Source: an uncultured Kangiella sp. (lineage in GTDB: Bacteria > Pseudomonadota > Gammaproteobacteria > Enterobacterales > Kangiellaceae). From it: a stretch of DNA of 64,000 bases. This document shows, in pieces, positions 1 to 9,318 of the stretch (position 1 is the stretch's first letter; every line of letters begins with the position of its first letter). A program made the position numbers and the translations under genes. The stretch lies in assembly GCA_947503345.1 (NCBI GenBank), contig CANNCW010000001.1, positions 558,001 through 622,000 on the forward strand, written 5' to 3'. The notes below the pieces were generated by a model. It was not told where the DNA came from and did no database searches. It saw only the letters and a program-made list of their open reading frames with translations.

Positions 1-210
1 TACCAAAACATAAGGACGATTTAATTCTTCTAAATAACGATCAAGCTTATTTACACGTTCATGAGTGGGTAAACGGCGATAATCTAAAGATTCCACGTCA
101 TAACCCAAGCGTGTTGCGATCTGAGATAGGGATTTAATACGACTTCCATTAGGGCCAGAAACTTTGCCGTGCGAAAAAATCACTAATGGTTTCATTGCAT
201 CATTCTGCAT
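1..210 (-). CDS. Partial alpha/beta-hydrolase-like protein (N-terminal 70 codons)
   Basis: The reading frame is open from an ATG at 210 to the window edge, so only the N-terminus is present. A ribosome site (AAGG) sits 8 bases before the ATG. The visible protein has a short hydrophobic strand followed by SHGKVSG, which resembles the first beta strand and oxyanion HG of alpha/beta hydrolases. It breaks off at YVLV, just where a nucleophile elbow (GxSxG) would be expected. It resembles small YqiA-like esterases in layout, but the catalytic part lies outside the window, so the function is an inference. It follows truB on the same strand and may be the last gene of that operon. In E. coli this place is taken by rpsO and pnp. 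Confidence 0.6.
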   Translation of the reverse strand, partial: MQNDAMKPLVIFSHGKVSGPNGSRIKSLSQIATRLGYDVESLDYRRLPTHERVNKLDRYLEELNRPYVLV

Positions 211-219
211 AAAAACTAC

Positions 220-300
220 CTTTTAATTATCCTTGTTTTATTATTCGCTAAATCGGGGATAGCCCAATTTGGCTTTTAATTATCTTGTTTTAATAAACGA
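220..300. repeat. Imperfect direct repeat duplicating the truB 3' end
   Basis: About 28 bases at 220-248 and 272-300 share the core TTTTAATTATC(C)TTGTTTTA and differ by an indel and a few substitutions. The second copy is the last codons and stop of truB. The first lies in the 65-base spacer before the next gene and supplies part of its upstream region. It looks like a small local tandem duplication. Confidence 0.55.
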
Positions 301-1196
301 TGAGGGGCAACTTTGCCATCATCATCAATCTTTGCCACACCTAAAAAATCTTGGTTTGGCTCAAACAAACACACCATTCCCTCTTCTGGCGCATCTGAAA
401 TCTGTAGTGCTTGGCCTTGTTTAATATAGTAGGCCTCGTTATCGGTTAATTCTATTTGCGGCCAGCCTTGCAACGCTTGCTCAATTGGTAACAACAACTG
501 ATCCATTTCTAACTTAAGATCTTCCGATTTCATTTCACGTAATCGCTCCATAGAAACCGTTTCCGATAAATCAAATTGACCGACTGCGGTGCGTTCAAGC
601 TCTAATACATGAGCGCAACAACCTAAAGTATCACCAATATCTTCGACAAGATTTCTGACATAAGTTCCCTTAGAACAATGAACATCCATTGTCACTTCAT
701 CATCATCAAAGCTTACCAACTCCAAAGAGTAAATGGTCACTTCTCTTGCTTCTCTTTCAACTTCAATGCCTTGACGCGCTAACTTGTGTAATGGCGTGCC
801 ATTATGTTTTAGGGCCGAATACATGGAAGGAACTTGTTTGATTTCACCACGGAACTGCTCCATGACTTCTACAAACTGTTTCTCTGTGACATTCACAGGA
901 TGAGACTCAACCACCTCACCTTCACGATCAGAAGTTGTGGTCTTTTCACCTAACTTAGCTACAACTTGGTACTTTTTATCAGCATTTAATAGAAATTGTG
1001 AAAACTTAGTAGCTTCTCCAAAACACACAGGTAAAACACCCGTAGCAATGGGATCAAGCGCACCAGTGTGTCCCGCTTTAGCTGCAAAATACAAATACTT
1101 CGCATCTTGTAAAGCCGAATTAGAAGTCATATCAGTGGGCTTATCCAGTAATAAAATACCACTAATATCGCGACCGCGTTTACGTCTTCTTGCCAT
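276..1196 (-). CDS. truB: tRNA pseudouridine(55) synthase TruB
   Basis: TruB converts U55 of the T-loop of elongator tRNAs to pseudouridine and also acts as a tRNA folding chaperone in the cytoplasm. The 306-residue protein is close to the usual family length. It carries the family motif GHTGALDPIATGVLP with the catalytic aspartate at about residue 48, and KGTYVRNLVEDIG in the second half of the catalytic domain. A PUA-like C-terminal region follows from about residue 245. It is the fifth gene of rimP-nusA-infB-rbfA-truB, 23 bases after rbfA, which is the conserved order of this translation operon in gammaproteobacteria. Confidence 0.97.
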   Translation of the reverse strand: MARRRKRGRDISGILLLDKPTDMTSNSALQDAKYLYFAAKAGHTGALDPIATGVLPVCFGEATKFSQFLLNADKKYQVVAKLGEKTTTSDREGEVVESHPVNVTEKQFVEVMEQFRGEIKQVPSMYSALKHNGTPLHKLARQGIEVEREAREVTIYSLELVSFDDDEVTMDVHCSKGTYVRNLVEDIGDTLGCCAHVLELERTAVGQFDLSETVSMERLREMKSEDLKLEMDQLLLPIEQALQGWPQIELTDNEAYYIKQGQALQISDAPEEGMVCLFEPNQDFLGVAKIDDDGKVAPHRLLKQDN

Positions 1197-1219
1197 GATT
1201 ATCTTTCTAGTACTAGTGT

Positions 1220-1609
1220 TTAAGAGTCTGAATCGGAATCAGAGTGATTTGCTTCGTCAGCGGAAATTGCTTGCTCAATCAATGAAGACATTTTCTGACC
1301 TTCAGAGATCGACTTGTCATAAAAGAATCTTAAAGTTGGAACACTGCGCATACGAATAGACTTTGCTAATTGCGAACGTAAGAAACCCGCTGCATTGGAT
1401 AACACCTCAACACCAGCTTCAATTTCTTCAGCTTCTTCTTTACCCAAGAAAGTCACAAACACTTTTGCATTTTGCAGATCACTGGACACCTCTACTGCCG
1501 AAACAGTAACGATGCCCAATCTTGGATCTTTCATTTCACGCTGCAAAAGCACCGCCAAATCACGTTGGATTTGATCCGCTACTCTTGCCGCACGAGAACC
1601 AGTTGCCAT
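1220..1609 (-). CDS. rbfA: 30S ribosome-binding factor RbfA
   Basis: RbfA is a small KH-fold protein that binds immature 30S subunits and helps 16S rRNA 5'-end maturation, and it is needed for growth in the cold. The 129-residue product fits the family. It begins with an Arg-rich helix (SRAARVADQIQRDLA), followed by the LGIVTVSAVEVSSDLQNAKVFV strand region and the LRSQLAKSIRMRSVPTLRF segment typical of RbfA. The C-terminus ends in a short Ser/Asp tail. It lies 22 bases downstream of infB and 23 bases upstream of truB and is surely co-transcribed with both. Confidence 0.95.
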   Translation of the reverse strand: MATGSRAARVADQIQRDLAVLLQREMKDPRLGIVTVSAVEVSSDLQNAKVFVTFLGKEEAEEIEAGVEVLSNAAGFLRSQLAKSIRMRSVPTLRFFYDKSISEGQKMSSLIEQAISADEANHSDSDSDS

Positions 1610-1631
1610 TAATAATTTCCTTACTACTTAA

Positions 1632-4295
1632 TTAAAGGCTACGTTTAACTTCAACAATTTCAAAGACTTCGATTTGATCGCCGACTTTAACATCATTGTA
1701 GTTCTTAACGCCGATACCACACTCCATACCATTACGCACTTCGTTTGCATCGTCTTTAAAGCGACGTAGTGATTCTAATTCGCCTTCGTAAATTACTACG
1801 CTATCACGCAATACGCGGATTGGATTATTACGCTTCACTACACCTTCAATAACCATACAGCCTGCAATCGCACCTAGTTTTGGCGATTTAAATACATCAC
1901 GAACTTCTGCCAAACCAATAATGTCTTGGCGGAATTCAGGCGCTAACATACCGCTTAGAGCCGCTTTAACTTCTTCGATTGCTTCATAAATAATACTGTA
2001 ATAACGAATCTCAACCGCTTCTTTTTCTGCAGTCTTACGCGCAGTACCATCAGCACGAACGTTGAAACCGATAATAATAGCATTCGAAGCCGCAGCCAGA
2101 GTTACATCAGTTTCTTTAATACCACCAACACCGCTTGAGATTACACGAACCTCAACTTCGTCATGTGCCAAATCAGTTAATGACTTGCTTAATGCTTCAA
2201 CCGAACCTTGAACGTCCGCTTTGATGATGACATTAAGCTGTTGAGCTTCTTCAGAATCACCCATGTTTGCGAACATATTTTCTAGCTTAGCTTTTTGCTG
2301 ACGTGCTTGACGATCTTCACGTTGCTTTTGTTCACGCTTAGCTGCGATATCACGAGCCGTTCTTTCGTCAGCAACAACCGTTGCTTCATCACCAGCTACA
2401 GGAACCCCAGAAAGACCTAAGATCTCAACTGGAATCGAAGGACCTGCCACTTCAATAGTTTCGCCATTCTCATCCATCATGGCTCTTACACGACCATAAT
2501 GAGTGCCAGCTAATAAGATATCACCTTTGCGCAACTCACCTTTTTGAACTAGAACAGAAGAAATTGCACCACGGCCTTTATCTAAACGTGCTTCGATTAC
2601 AAAGCCTTTAGCTGCACCGTGATCGACTGCTGTTAATTCTAATAATTCAGATTGCAATAAAATTGAATCTAATAATGAATCAACACCTTCACCTGTCTTA
2701 GCTGAAACGTGAACGAACTGCACATCACCACCCCAATCTTCTGGAATAACGTCATGTTGTGACAATTCATTTTTCACACGATCTGGATCAGCATCTTCTT
2801 TATCAATTTTATTTACTGCAACAATCATTGGAACGCCAGACGCTTTAGCGTGCTGAACTGCTTCAATGGTTTGTGGCATAACGCCATCATCCGCAGCAAC
2901 AATCAAAATAACAATATCAGTAACTTCTGCACCACGCGCACGCATTGCTGTGAAAGCTGCGTGACCAGGTGTATCTAAGAAAGTTACCATGCCTTTGTCA
3001 GTTTCTACGTGATAAGCACCAATGTGCTGAGTAATACCACCTGCTTCACCCGAAGCAACATGACTGGCACGAATATAATCTAGTAATGACGTTTTACCAT
3101 GGTCAACGTGGCCCATAATGGTCACAACTGGTGCGCGAGGTTTTGCATCACCAGAATCAGACAAGGCTTCAGAAAGTGCTTTCTCTTCAGCTTCGTTCTC
3201 ATTAACCATTACTGGAGTGTGGCCCATTTCTTCAACAATCAACGATGCTGTTTCTTGATCGATGGATTGATTTACAGTTGCCATAACACCAACTTTCATC
3301 ATCGCCTTCATCAGCTCAGGTGCTTTAACTGTCATCGCTTTCGCAAGCTCACCCACAGTGATGGTTTCAGGGATCATGACTTCATGAACAATGTCTGCAG
3401 TTGGTTTTTTAAATCCGTGTTTTTTCATATCTGTCGGCGCATTATAAACTTTTTGTTCGATCACAACGCCCTGCTTATTACGCTCAGAAACTGCCTTTGC
3501 TACTAAATCAGCATCAGAAGTTTTCTTTTTACCTTTCTTCTTTTTCTTCTTACGGAAAGGCGACTTTTCTTCAAAGTCAGCAATCGACATTGGTTTAACT
3601 TTAGCGTTTGGATCTGCTTTAACAACCGCTGGCTTATCTGAAGTTGATTTCTTCTTCTCTTCCAACTGTTGCTCAATTTTCTTTTTAGCTTCTTCTGCAC
3701 GTTTCGCTTTTTCTTCATCCGTAAGCTTTGACTCTTCTATTTTACGTTGAAGTTCTTCTTCAGCTTTACGTGCAGCATCTTCAGCAGCTTTTTCTTCAGC
3801 AACTTTTTTAGCTTCAGCAGCAGCTTTCTTTTGAGCTTCTTCATCAGCTTTTTTCTTGGCTGCTTCTTCTGCTCTTTGTTTTGCCGCTTCTTCAGCTTTC
3901 TTAATCGCTTCCGCTTCCGCTTTTTGGCGTTCCGCTTCTTCTTGTTTACGTTGCTCTTCTTCTTGCGCTAACTTCGCTAATTCTTCCGCAGAACGCTTAA
4001 CAAAAGTACGTTTTTTCTTAACTGCAACTTGTACATTCTTTTTCTTACCTTCTGCACTTGTAACGCTTAAGGTACTTTTTTGCGTACGACGTAAAGTAAT
4101 TTTTTGTGGTTTAGATGCACCATCTTCTCCACCATGACTTTTTTGCAAATACGCCAATAAGGTTTTCTTTTGCTCGTCAGAAATCGAATCATCTTCGCCT
4201 TTAACTTTAATGCCAGCCGCAGCTAACTGCTCCAACAATTTATCAACGGGAGTCTTAACGCTTTCTGCTAATTTTTTTACTGTAATATCGGACAT
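1632..4295 (-). CDS. infB: Translation initiation factor IF-2
   Basis: IF-2 is the GTPase that places fMet-tRNA in the 30S P site and drives subunit joining. The 887-residue protein has the long enterobacterial-type layout. An IF2_N module spans about residues 1-52, a very Lys/Glu/Ala-rich presumed helical region about 90-215, and a second IF2_N-like module about 305-360. The G domain follows with GHVDHGKT near 395, DTPGHAAF near 440 and NKID near 493. Domains II-IV come after it, ending in the fMet-tRNA-binding C2 domain. It is 18 bases downstream of nusA. The charged repeats create several long open frames on both other strands, which are coding shadows. Confidence 0.98.
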   Translation of the reverse strand: MSDITVKKLAESVKTPVDKLLEQLAAAGIKVKGEDDSISDEQKKTLLAYLQKSHGGEDGASKPQKITLRRTQKSTLSVTSAEGKKKNVQVAVKKKRTFVKRSAEELAKLAQEEEQRKQEEAERQKAEAEAIKKAEEAAKQRAEEAAKKKADEEAQKKAAAEAKKVAEEKAAEDAARKAEEELQRKIEESKLTDEEKAKRAEEAKKKIEQQLEEKKKSTSDKPAVVKADPNAKVKPMSIADFEEKSPFRKKKKKKGKKKTSDADLVAKAVSERNKQGVVIEQKVYNAPTDMKKHGFKKPTADIVHEVMIPETITVGELAKAMTVKAPELMKAMMKVGVMATVNQSIDQETASLIVEEMGHTPVMVNENEAEEKALSEALSDSGDAKPRAPVVTIMGHVDHGKTSLLDYIRASHVASGEAGGITQHIGAYHVETDKGMVTFLDTPGHAAFTAMRARGAEVTDIVILIVAADDGVMPQTIEAVQHAKASGVPMIVAVNKIDKEDADPDRVKNELSQHDVIPEDWGGDVQFVHVSAKTGEGVDSLLDSILLQSELLELTAVDHGAAKGFVIEARLDKGRGAISSVLVQKGELRKGDILLAGTHYGRVRAMMDENGETIEVAGPSIPVEILGLSGVPVAGDEATVVADERTARDIAAKREQKQREDRQARQQKAKLENMFANMGDSEEAQQLNVIIKADVQGSVEALSKSLTDLAHDEVEVRVISSGVGGIKETDVTLAAASNAIIIGFNVRADGTARKTAEKEAVEIRYYSIIYEAIEEVKAALSGMLAPEFRQDIIGLAEVRDVFKSPKLGAIAGCMVIEGVVKRNNPIRVLRDSVVIYEGELESLRRFKDDANEVRNGMECGIGVKNYNDVKVGDQIEVFEIVEVKRSL

Positions 4296-4312
4296 TCAAT
4301 AACCCCGCTCTA

Positions 4313-5809
4313 TTATTCTTGGTCCTCGAACCAAGGTTTACGTGCCGTCATAATTAACTCTGCAGCACGCTCTTCGTTGATATCTTCAATACCAACCAAA
4401 TCATCTGTTGCTAACTCAGCTAAATCTTCCATGGTGATAATACCTTTGCTTGCTAATACAAACGCAAGGTGCTTATCCATGCCATCCATGTTTAATAAAT
4501 CATCTGCTGGCTCAGCTTTCTCAAGTTTTTCTTCGCTGGCAATCGCTTTAGTTAAAATCGCATCCTTTGCTCGACTCTTAAGCGCATCGATTAATCCTTC
4601 ATCGAAACCTTCAATTTCCAACATTTCAGAAACTGGTACATAAGCCACTTCTTCTAAAGTTGTGAAACCTTCTTGCACCAACATTTCGGCAAGTTCTCCA
4701 TCAACATCCAAATCTTTAACAAAGGCTGCTAATACTGCTTCAGAATCAGACTGGTTCTTCTCAGCGAAGTCTTCTTCAGTCATCACATTTAATTCCCAGC
4801 CAGTTAACTCACTAGCTAAACGAATATTCTGACCACTTCGACCAATCGCTTGTGCTAATTGATCTTCATTAACAGCGATGTCCATAGATTGCCTATCTTC
4901 ATCAACCACTATCGACATTACTTCCGCTGGTGCCATTGCATTAATTACAAATTGCGCTGGGTTATCGTCAAATAACACGATATCGATACGCTCACCATTT
5001 AACTCACCAGTCACCGCCTGAACACGTGCGCCTCGCATACCAACACAAGCACCAACAGGGTCAATACGCTTGTCATTTGTTTTTACTGCAACTTTCGCGC
5101 GTGAACCTGGATCACGAGCTGCGCCTTTAATCTCGATAACTTGCTCGCCAATTTCTGGCACTTCAATTCTGAAAAGCTCAACCAACATTTGTGGTTTAGT
5201 ACGGCTTACAAATAATTGAGGACCGCGATGCTCTTCGTTGATTTCATAAAGCAAACCACGAACACGATCGCCAGCACGTACAGTTTCGCGTGGCATCATT
5301 TCTTCGCGCTTAATCACCGCTTCCGCGTTATTACCTAAATCTAAGAAGATATAGTCACGAGTAATTTTCTTAACCACACCAGTGATTAAATCACCAACGC
5401 GATCACGGAAAGCGTCAACCGTCTTAGCGCGTTCAGCTTCACGCACTTTTTGTACAATAACTTGCTTTGCGGTTTGCGCAGCGATACGACCAAATTCGAT
5501 AGACTCGATTTGCTCTTCCACAAATTCACCTAGTTGAATTTCTGGCTCATCAATTTGCGCCGCCGAAATAGTCATCTGACCTAATGGCTCTTCCATCTCA
5601 GCATCATCTTCAATAACTTCCCAACGACGGAATGTGTCGTATTCACCTGTTTCACGGTCAATATCCACTCGCACATTGATATCAATGCCATGTTTTTTCT
5701 TCGTCGCTGTTGCTAAAGCTGCTTCCAAAGCACCAAAAATAACTTCTGGGTTTACGTCTTTCTCGTTTGAAACCGCTTCAACTACTAACAAAATTTCTTT
5801 ATTGCTCAT
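4313..5809 (-). CDS. nusA: Transcription termination/antitermination protein NusA
   Basis: NusA binds RNA polymerase and nascent RNA, modulates pausing and intrinsic termination, and takes part in rRNA antitermination. The 498 residues match E. coli length. An N-terminal RNAP-binding domain covers about 1-125, an S1 domain about 135-200, and KH1/KH2 about 230-345 with [15 protein letters not shown] and [13 protein letters not shown]. Two C-terminal acidic helix-hairpin-helix repeats lie at about 365-425 and 440-490. The two C-terminal repeats are typical of gammaproteobacteria. The ATG has an AAGG site upstream. The gene sits between rimP and infB, and in E. coli NusA controls this operon through its leader. 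Confidence 0.97.
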   Translation of the reverse strand: MSNKEILLVVEAVSNEKDVNPEVIFGALEAALATATKKKHGIDINVRVDIDRETGEYDTFRRWEVIEDDAEMEEPLGQMTISAAQIDEPEIQLGEFVEEQIESIEFGRIAAQTAKQVIVQKVREAERAKTVDAFRDRVGDLITGVVKKITRDYIFLDLGNNAEAVIKREEMMPRETVRAGDRVRGLLYEINEEHRGPQLFVSRTKPQMLVELFRIEVPEIGEQVIEIKGAARDPGSRAKVAVKTNDKRIDPVGACVGMRGARVQAVTGELNGERIDIVLFDDNPAQFVINAMAPAEVMSIVVDEDRQSMDIAVNEDQLAQAIGRSGQNIRLASELTGWELNVMTEEDFAEKNQSDSEAVLAAFVKDLDVDGELAEMLVQEGFTTLEEVAYVPVSEMLEIEGFDEGLIDALKSRAKDAILTKAIASEEKLEKAEPADDLLNMDGMDKHLAFVLASKGIITMEDLAELATDDLVGIEDINEERAAELIMTARKPWFEDQE

Positions 5810-5849
5810 AGCTATTAACCTTCACACTTCCTCGAAATTAAAAAAATTT

Positions 5850-6305
5850 TCAATAAAAATTCACAACCAAATTGGCTTTTTCAACTTGTTGACAAGAAAT
5901 CGGATACGACTCCCCATCCACTAAAACATGCACAACACCATCTTCCACCGCTTCAATAGTGCCTTTGAATTTACGACGACCATTCACCGCCACCGACGCA
6001 CGCAACTCCACATCTTGACCGACATACATGGCAAACTGGCTTTCGGTAAACAAAGGTCTATCCATGCCTGGCGAAGAAACTTCAAGATTGTAGTAACCTT
6101 GAATTGGATCTTCTAAATCCAAAATACCACTCACTTGGTGGCTAACCTCTGCGCAATTATCCACATCAATGCCATTTTCATGGTCAATATAGACGCGCAA
6201 CACAGAGTGCTTACCCTGCGCTAAATATTCCAAACCCCAAAACTCAAAGCCAGTAGCTTCAACTGCAGGACGAATCAATTCTTCTAAAATAGCATTTTTT
6301 GCCAT
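5850..6305 (-). CDS. rimP: Ribosome maturation factor RimP
   Basis: RimP assists 30S assembly, binding early and promoting uS12 incorporation. The protein has 151 residues, the normal length. The N-terminal alpha/beta domain carries LRVYIDHENGIDVDNCAEVSHQ and the YNLEVSSPGMDRPL signature, followed by a C-terminal Sm-like barrel with GRRKFKGTI. It is the first protein gene of the operon and stands 40 bases ahead of nusA. Its 5' region carries a hairpin with a T-run and a long inverted repeat, so entry into the operon may be attenuated. Confidence 0.96.
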   Translation of the reverse strand: MAKNAILEELIRPAVEATGFEFWGLEYLAQGKHSVLRVYIDHENGIDVDNCAEVSHQVSGILDLEDPIQGYYNLEVSSPGMDRPLFTESQFAMYVGQDVELRASVAVNGRRKFKGTIEAVEDGVVHVLVDGESYPISCQQVEKANLVVNFY

Positions 6306-6338
6306 TACTTAACTCTTATCACAAATTTTATAGCTTGT

Positions 6339-6371
6339 GTTTTTAAATCAATAAATCCTTGATTTAAAAAC
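6339..6371. repeat. 12-bp perfect inverted repeat in the rimP leader
   Basis: GTTTTTAAATCA at 6339-6350 and TGATTTAAAAAC at 6360-6371 form a perfect 12-bp stem with a 9-base loop. It lies 34 bases upstream of the rimP ATG and directly abuts the T-run of the upstream hairpin. In RNA it would be an AU-rich stem-loop in the operon leader. It could also be an operator or a NusA/RNAP pause element. The function is not established. Confidence 0.6.
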
Positions 6372-6410
6372 AAAAAAAGGCCCGTAAGGCCCATCACAAA
6401 TAGCATTATA
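6372..6410 (-). promoter_or_regulatory. rimP operon leader: -10-like box and attenuator-like hairpin
   Basis: On the minus strand a consensus -10 hexamer TATAAT (6405-6410, no good -35 partner) is followed by GGGCCTTACGGGCC and then seven T residues (about 6378-6372). The GGCC/GGCC stem is only 4-5 bp, so termination would be partial. An outer pairing CCCATCA/TGATGGG flanks it. This agrees with the known arrangement in E. coli, where weak terminators lie between metY and rimP and expression is partly controlled in the leader. The assignment as promoter plus attenuator is an inference. Confidence 0.4.
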
Positions 6411-6510
6411 TATGATGGGTCAATGACAATGGTTTAAACTAAATTGCAGTTAAACCCACACCGTCCCAAAAAGAACTAACAAATAATTACTAATTCTTTA
6501 GTTTTGCTTA

Positions 6511-6546
6511 GAAAAAACAAAGCCCCTATAAAAGGGGCCTTGTTAT
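6511..6546 (-). terminator. Rho-independent terminator after initiator tRNA
   Basis: On the minus strand AACAAGGCCCC, a TTTTATA loop and GGGGCTTTGTT form a strong stem followed by TTTTTT. It lies 80 bases after the tRNA 3' end and ends the tRNA transcript before the rimP leader. Confidence 0.85.
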
Positions 6547-6625
6547 TATAATCAGATAGACTCAAAAAACAATATCTTAAGTCGATCTTTGGTCAATAGT
6601 TAAGCAAACTCTATTAACCTAAATT

Positions 6626-6702
<77 letters not shown>

Positions 6703-6715
6703 TCGACGAGGGGCA

Positions 6716-6743
6716 ATTATACGGATTTAACCAGCCATGACAA
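6716..6743 (-). promoter_or_regulatory. Sigma-70 promoter of the initiator tRNA
   Basis: On the minus strand TTGTCA (6743-6738) and TATAAT (6721-6716) are 16 bases apart. They are followed by a GC-rich discriminator (TTGCCCC) and, after about 14 bases, the tRNA. A GC-rich discriminator is typical of stable-RNA promoters under stringent control. Confidence 0.8.
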
Positions 6744-6754
6744 GAAAAATATTC

Positions 6755-8770
6755 TTATCTTTTACTTTTAGCCACTGTAGTTCCAACAGTCACTTTTATC
6801 TGATTGCCAGTATCGTCTTCAATTGTGTATTCACTTTTAAATACGCCAGCTTCAACTAACTCACCTTGCAGCAGATTTGATTCGCTATCCAATCTTAATC
6901 CTCTTGGTAAGCCTGTAGCGGTCACCGTGAACTTTGAGCTATCGGTATCACTTATATAACTGTTTAAATCAATGGCGATACTCTGTCCTACTTCTAAATT
7001 CTGCATTAACGCACTGAAACTATCTATATCAAACATTGGAGGGTCTGAAAGTTCTACAGCTCCAATATCAATGACACCTCCAACAACACGTGCGAATCCA
7101 CGTTGATCTGTTGTCGGATTACCGCCTGCAACACCACTATCAACCAATGGACTTCCCAGCAATGGTAAATGAGTGCGAGTAGGCCCTCCATTGAAATCCA
7201 GAGGCCCTAATTGAGAAGGGCCAGTTAATGTTGCCCCACAAGTGCCATCATCAATATGAACTCCGTCAGTTAGCACAACGGAGCTATTAGGATCAGCATA
7301 ACAACCTCCATCAGCCAAAACACTATTTCTCATCACTGCCCCTGAAAAATTAAATGCAAAAACGGATCCTCCGATATTCTCGGCAAAAGTGCTATTATTC
7401 AATTTTATTGAAGAGCTATTGTTAGCATAAAGCGCCCCACCTTCATTACCAGAATCATTTCCCGATACAGTACTATTACTAAACTCAACAATACTTTCGT
7501 CTGATAAAACTGCCCCTCCGCGGATAACGGAGCTATTATTGTCTAAAGTACTGTGAATCACCTTTAAGAATGCGTTGTTCTCTGCCGCAATAGCACCTCC
7601 ATAACTTAAACTAGTATTATCCGAAATAATGGCTTGTTTCAGATTAAAACTACCATTCGGGAAGTTAGGGTGACCATAAACATACACTGCCCCCCCTTTA
7701 TTAGCATTATTGCTAGAAGCTCTAAGTCCTCGCGTATCTACCGTTCCAGAGTACGCAAATATAGCCCCTCCCGAATTTTGAGCACTATTGTTTAAAAAAG
7801 TAGTGTTACCAATATTTACCGTGGCTATCTCTGAATATAATCCCCCTCCATAAATATTACTGCTATTTTTTATCAAGTAACTATTGGTCAGCCTTAGTGA
7901 TGCTGATGCTCCTTGAACTCGAATCGCTCCTCCTGCCCAATAAGCACTATTATCCGAAAAAGTAGTATCGTACACACTTGCACTTACACCATCATTTATA
8001 AAAACTGCTCCTCCGTATCCATCATTCTCATTATTAATAAAATAACTTCCTTTAATAAATAAGCTGCTATCTGCTCCACCGTTCGCGTCAATAGCGCCTC
8101 CAGTCGAAACACTTGAGGTAGAAACGGTATTATTAGTTCTAAAAACACTATAGAGCACTCTTATAGAACCATACACAGAGAACACTCCTCCTCCTCGATG
8201 AGCAGTATTATTTTCTATCCAACTATCCTCCAAATTCACAGCAGAATATTCTGAATAAATAGCTCCTCCAGAAGAACCTACAGCACTATTACCAGTTAAA
8301 TAGCTCTCATCTATATTGACTAAAGCGCCCCCCAAAGCAGCGACAGCTCCTCCTGCTCCAGAACTAAATATTCCATTCGTGGTGCCGATCCCCCTTTCTA
8401 ACCTAAGATTGGCTAAATTTACTTTCACTCCTTCAATTATAAATATGGAATAAGTATTATCGCCGCTTATAGCGACTTTCTCTATAGGTCCTATAACATC
8501 TAAATCATCTGTCACTACCGGCAAGGGGGCCGTTAAAGTGATGACGGTGTTATTCAAGCTGCTATCAAAAACAATCTCATCAGCGCCATTACTTCCTGTG
8601 GTACATCCAGCTGAGGTAGAGCCAGTATTCGCAGCAATTATGGCATCTGCCAAACTACAATCCGGCCCTCCTGAGCCTCCACTATTGGTATCGACAACAA
8701 TCGTTAATGCCTGCGCATTAAAAGACAGAATTAATGCAAACCCTGTAACCAAATTTCTAATCAGTCTCAT
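6755..8770 (-). CDS. Secreted right-handed beta-helix protein (CSLREA/polymorphic-repeat type)
   Basis: This 671-residue protein has a signal peptide ending after AQA at about residue 21. Then comes a CSLADAIIAAN motif (C38), the hallmark of the CSLREA domain seen in surface and choice-of-anchor proteins. Residues about 90-500 are many short repeats of the NNSA..GGAI / SGGAVY type, which build a right-handed parallel beta helix like Chlamydia Pmp or pectate lyase folds. A segment with RGFARVVGGVIDIGAVE closes the helix, and the last ~90 residues look like a cadherin/Ig-like module (SDTDSSKFTVTATGLPRGLRL). No C-terminal anchor is visible. It is probably an exported adhesin or surface protein; no enzymatic motif is recognisable. 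A TAGGA site precedes the ATG. Confidence 0.75.
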   Translation of the reverse strand: MRLIRNLVTGFALILSFNAQALTIVVDTNSGGSGGPDCSLADAIIAANTGSTSAGCTTGSNGADEIVFDSSLNNTVITLTAPLPVVTDDLDVIGPIEKVAISGDNTYSIFIIEGVKVNLANLRLERGIGTTNGIFSSGAGGAVAALGGALVNIDESYLTGNSAVGSSGGAIYSEYSAVNLEDSWIENNTAHRGGGVFSVYGSIRVLYSVFRTNNTVSTSSVSTGGAIDANGGADSSLFIKGSYFINNENDGYGGAVFINDGVSASVYDTTFSDNSAYWAGGAIRVQGASASLRLTNSYLIKNSSNIYGGGLYSEIATVNIGNTTFLNNSAQNSGGAIFAYSGTVDTRGLRASSNNANKGGAVYVYGHPNFPNGSFNLKQAIISDNTSLSYGGAIAAENNAFLKVIHSTLDNNSSVIRGGAVLSDESIVEFSNSTVSGNDSGNEGGALYANNSSSIKLNNSTFAENIGGSVFAFNFSGAVMRNSVLADGGCYADPNSSVVLTDGVHIDDGTCGATLTGPSQLGPLDFNGGPTRTHLPLLGSPLVDSGVAGGNPTTDQRGFARVVGGVIDIGAVELSDPPMFDIDSFSALMQNLEVGQSIAIDLNSYISDTDSSKFTVTATGLPRGLRLDSESNLLQGELVEAGVFKSEYTIEDDTGNQIKVTVGTTVAKSKR

Positions 8771-9267
8771 AGATAAATTCCTAAATTACTTAAAAAATTT
8801 ACAGTAATTATTAGGAGGACTTCTGTATAGACTTTTACAGGGTAAAACCTGGGTAAAAATATACGAAAGTCGCAGTAGCAAACTTTACCCTGGTTCTACC
8901 CCTTTATTCTATTGATACATATTTTTTTAATGACTAGCCTGCGAAAGGTTCTTTTATTAAATATTGAAAAGGAAACTAGTAGGAGTCTATTTAAAAGACT
9001 TTATTAGCTACTATTTTTTCTTTCTATCTCAAGCGCATCATTAGAAGCGCAAACCTCCTTACCTATTCGAAGATAGTGCAATGGATAACGAAACGCTAAA
9101 TGAGAAGATTCAAATTCTCGTAAGGACTACAGTATTGAAGCATATTAGCATCAACTTCAATCTAGGATTATTACTCACGAGATTAATGGCTAATTCAACA
9201 TATTAAGATCTGTAAGTTATTATTTTATTAGTATCACCGAGAAATCTTAGTTTTAGTAAGGTTTCTT
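8771..9267. promoter_or_regulatory. Divergent intergenic region with 18-bp inverted repeat
   Basis: The spacer between the beta-helix gene and the TPR gene holds GGGTAAAACCTGGGTAAA at 8840-8857 and, 26 bases on, TTTACCCTGGTTCTACCC at 8884-8901. These are reverse complements except for two positions. Each arm is itself a near-tandem GGGTAAA/ACCTGGGTAAA pair, so four half-sites are present. The repeat lies 70-131 bases before the beta-helix ATG, where an activator or repressor would act. It could also fold as a cruciform or an RNA hairpin. No clear promoter pair was assigned, and I see no other gene in the rest of the spacer. Confidence 0.5.
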
Positions 9268-9315
9268 ATGCTATTCTTTAAAAAACCGATGAATCTGCTA
9301 TCTAATTCTTCTTAA
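9268..9315 (+). CDS. 15-codon mini-ORF upstream of the TPR gene
   Basis: An ATG at 9268 with a good ribosome site (TAAGG, 6 bases upstream) opens a 15-codon frame (MLFFKKPMNLLSNSS) ending in TAA at 9313-9315. The stop is three bases before the ATG of the TPR gene and in the same frame. The TPR gene has no ribosome site of its own, so translation may be coupled through this mini-ORF. It was too short for routine gene calling. Alternatively the TAA is a recent nonsense change in a longer N-terminus, though the downstream ATG already starts a complete signal peptide. Confidence 0.45.
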   Translation: MLFFKKPMNLLSNSS

Positions 9316-9318
9316 ATC

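Noticed and set aside
3747-4137. Long plus-strand open frames opposite the infB N-terminal region
   Set aside because: They mirror the Lys/Glu/Ala-rich repeats of IF-2, have Phe/Ser-only composition and no ribosome site.
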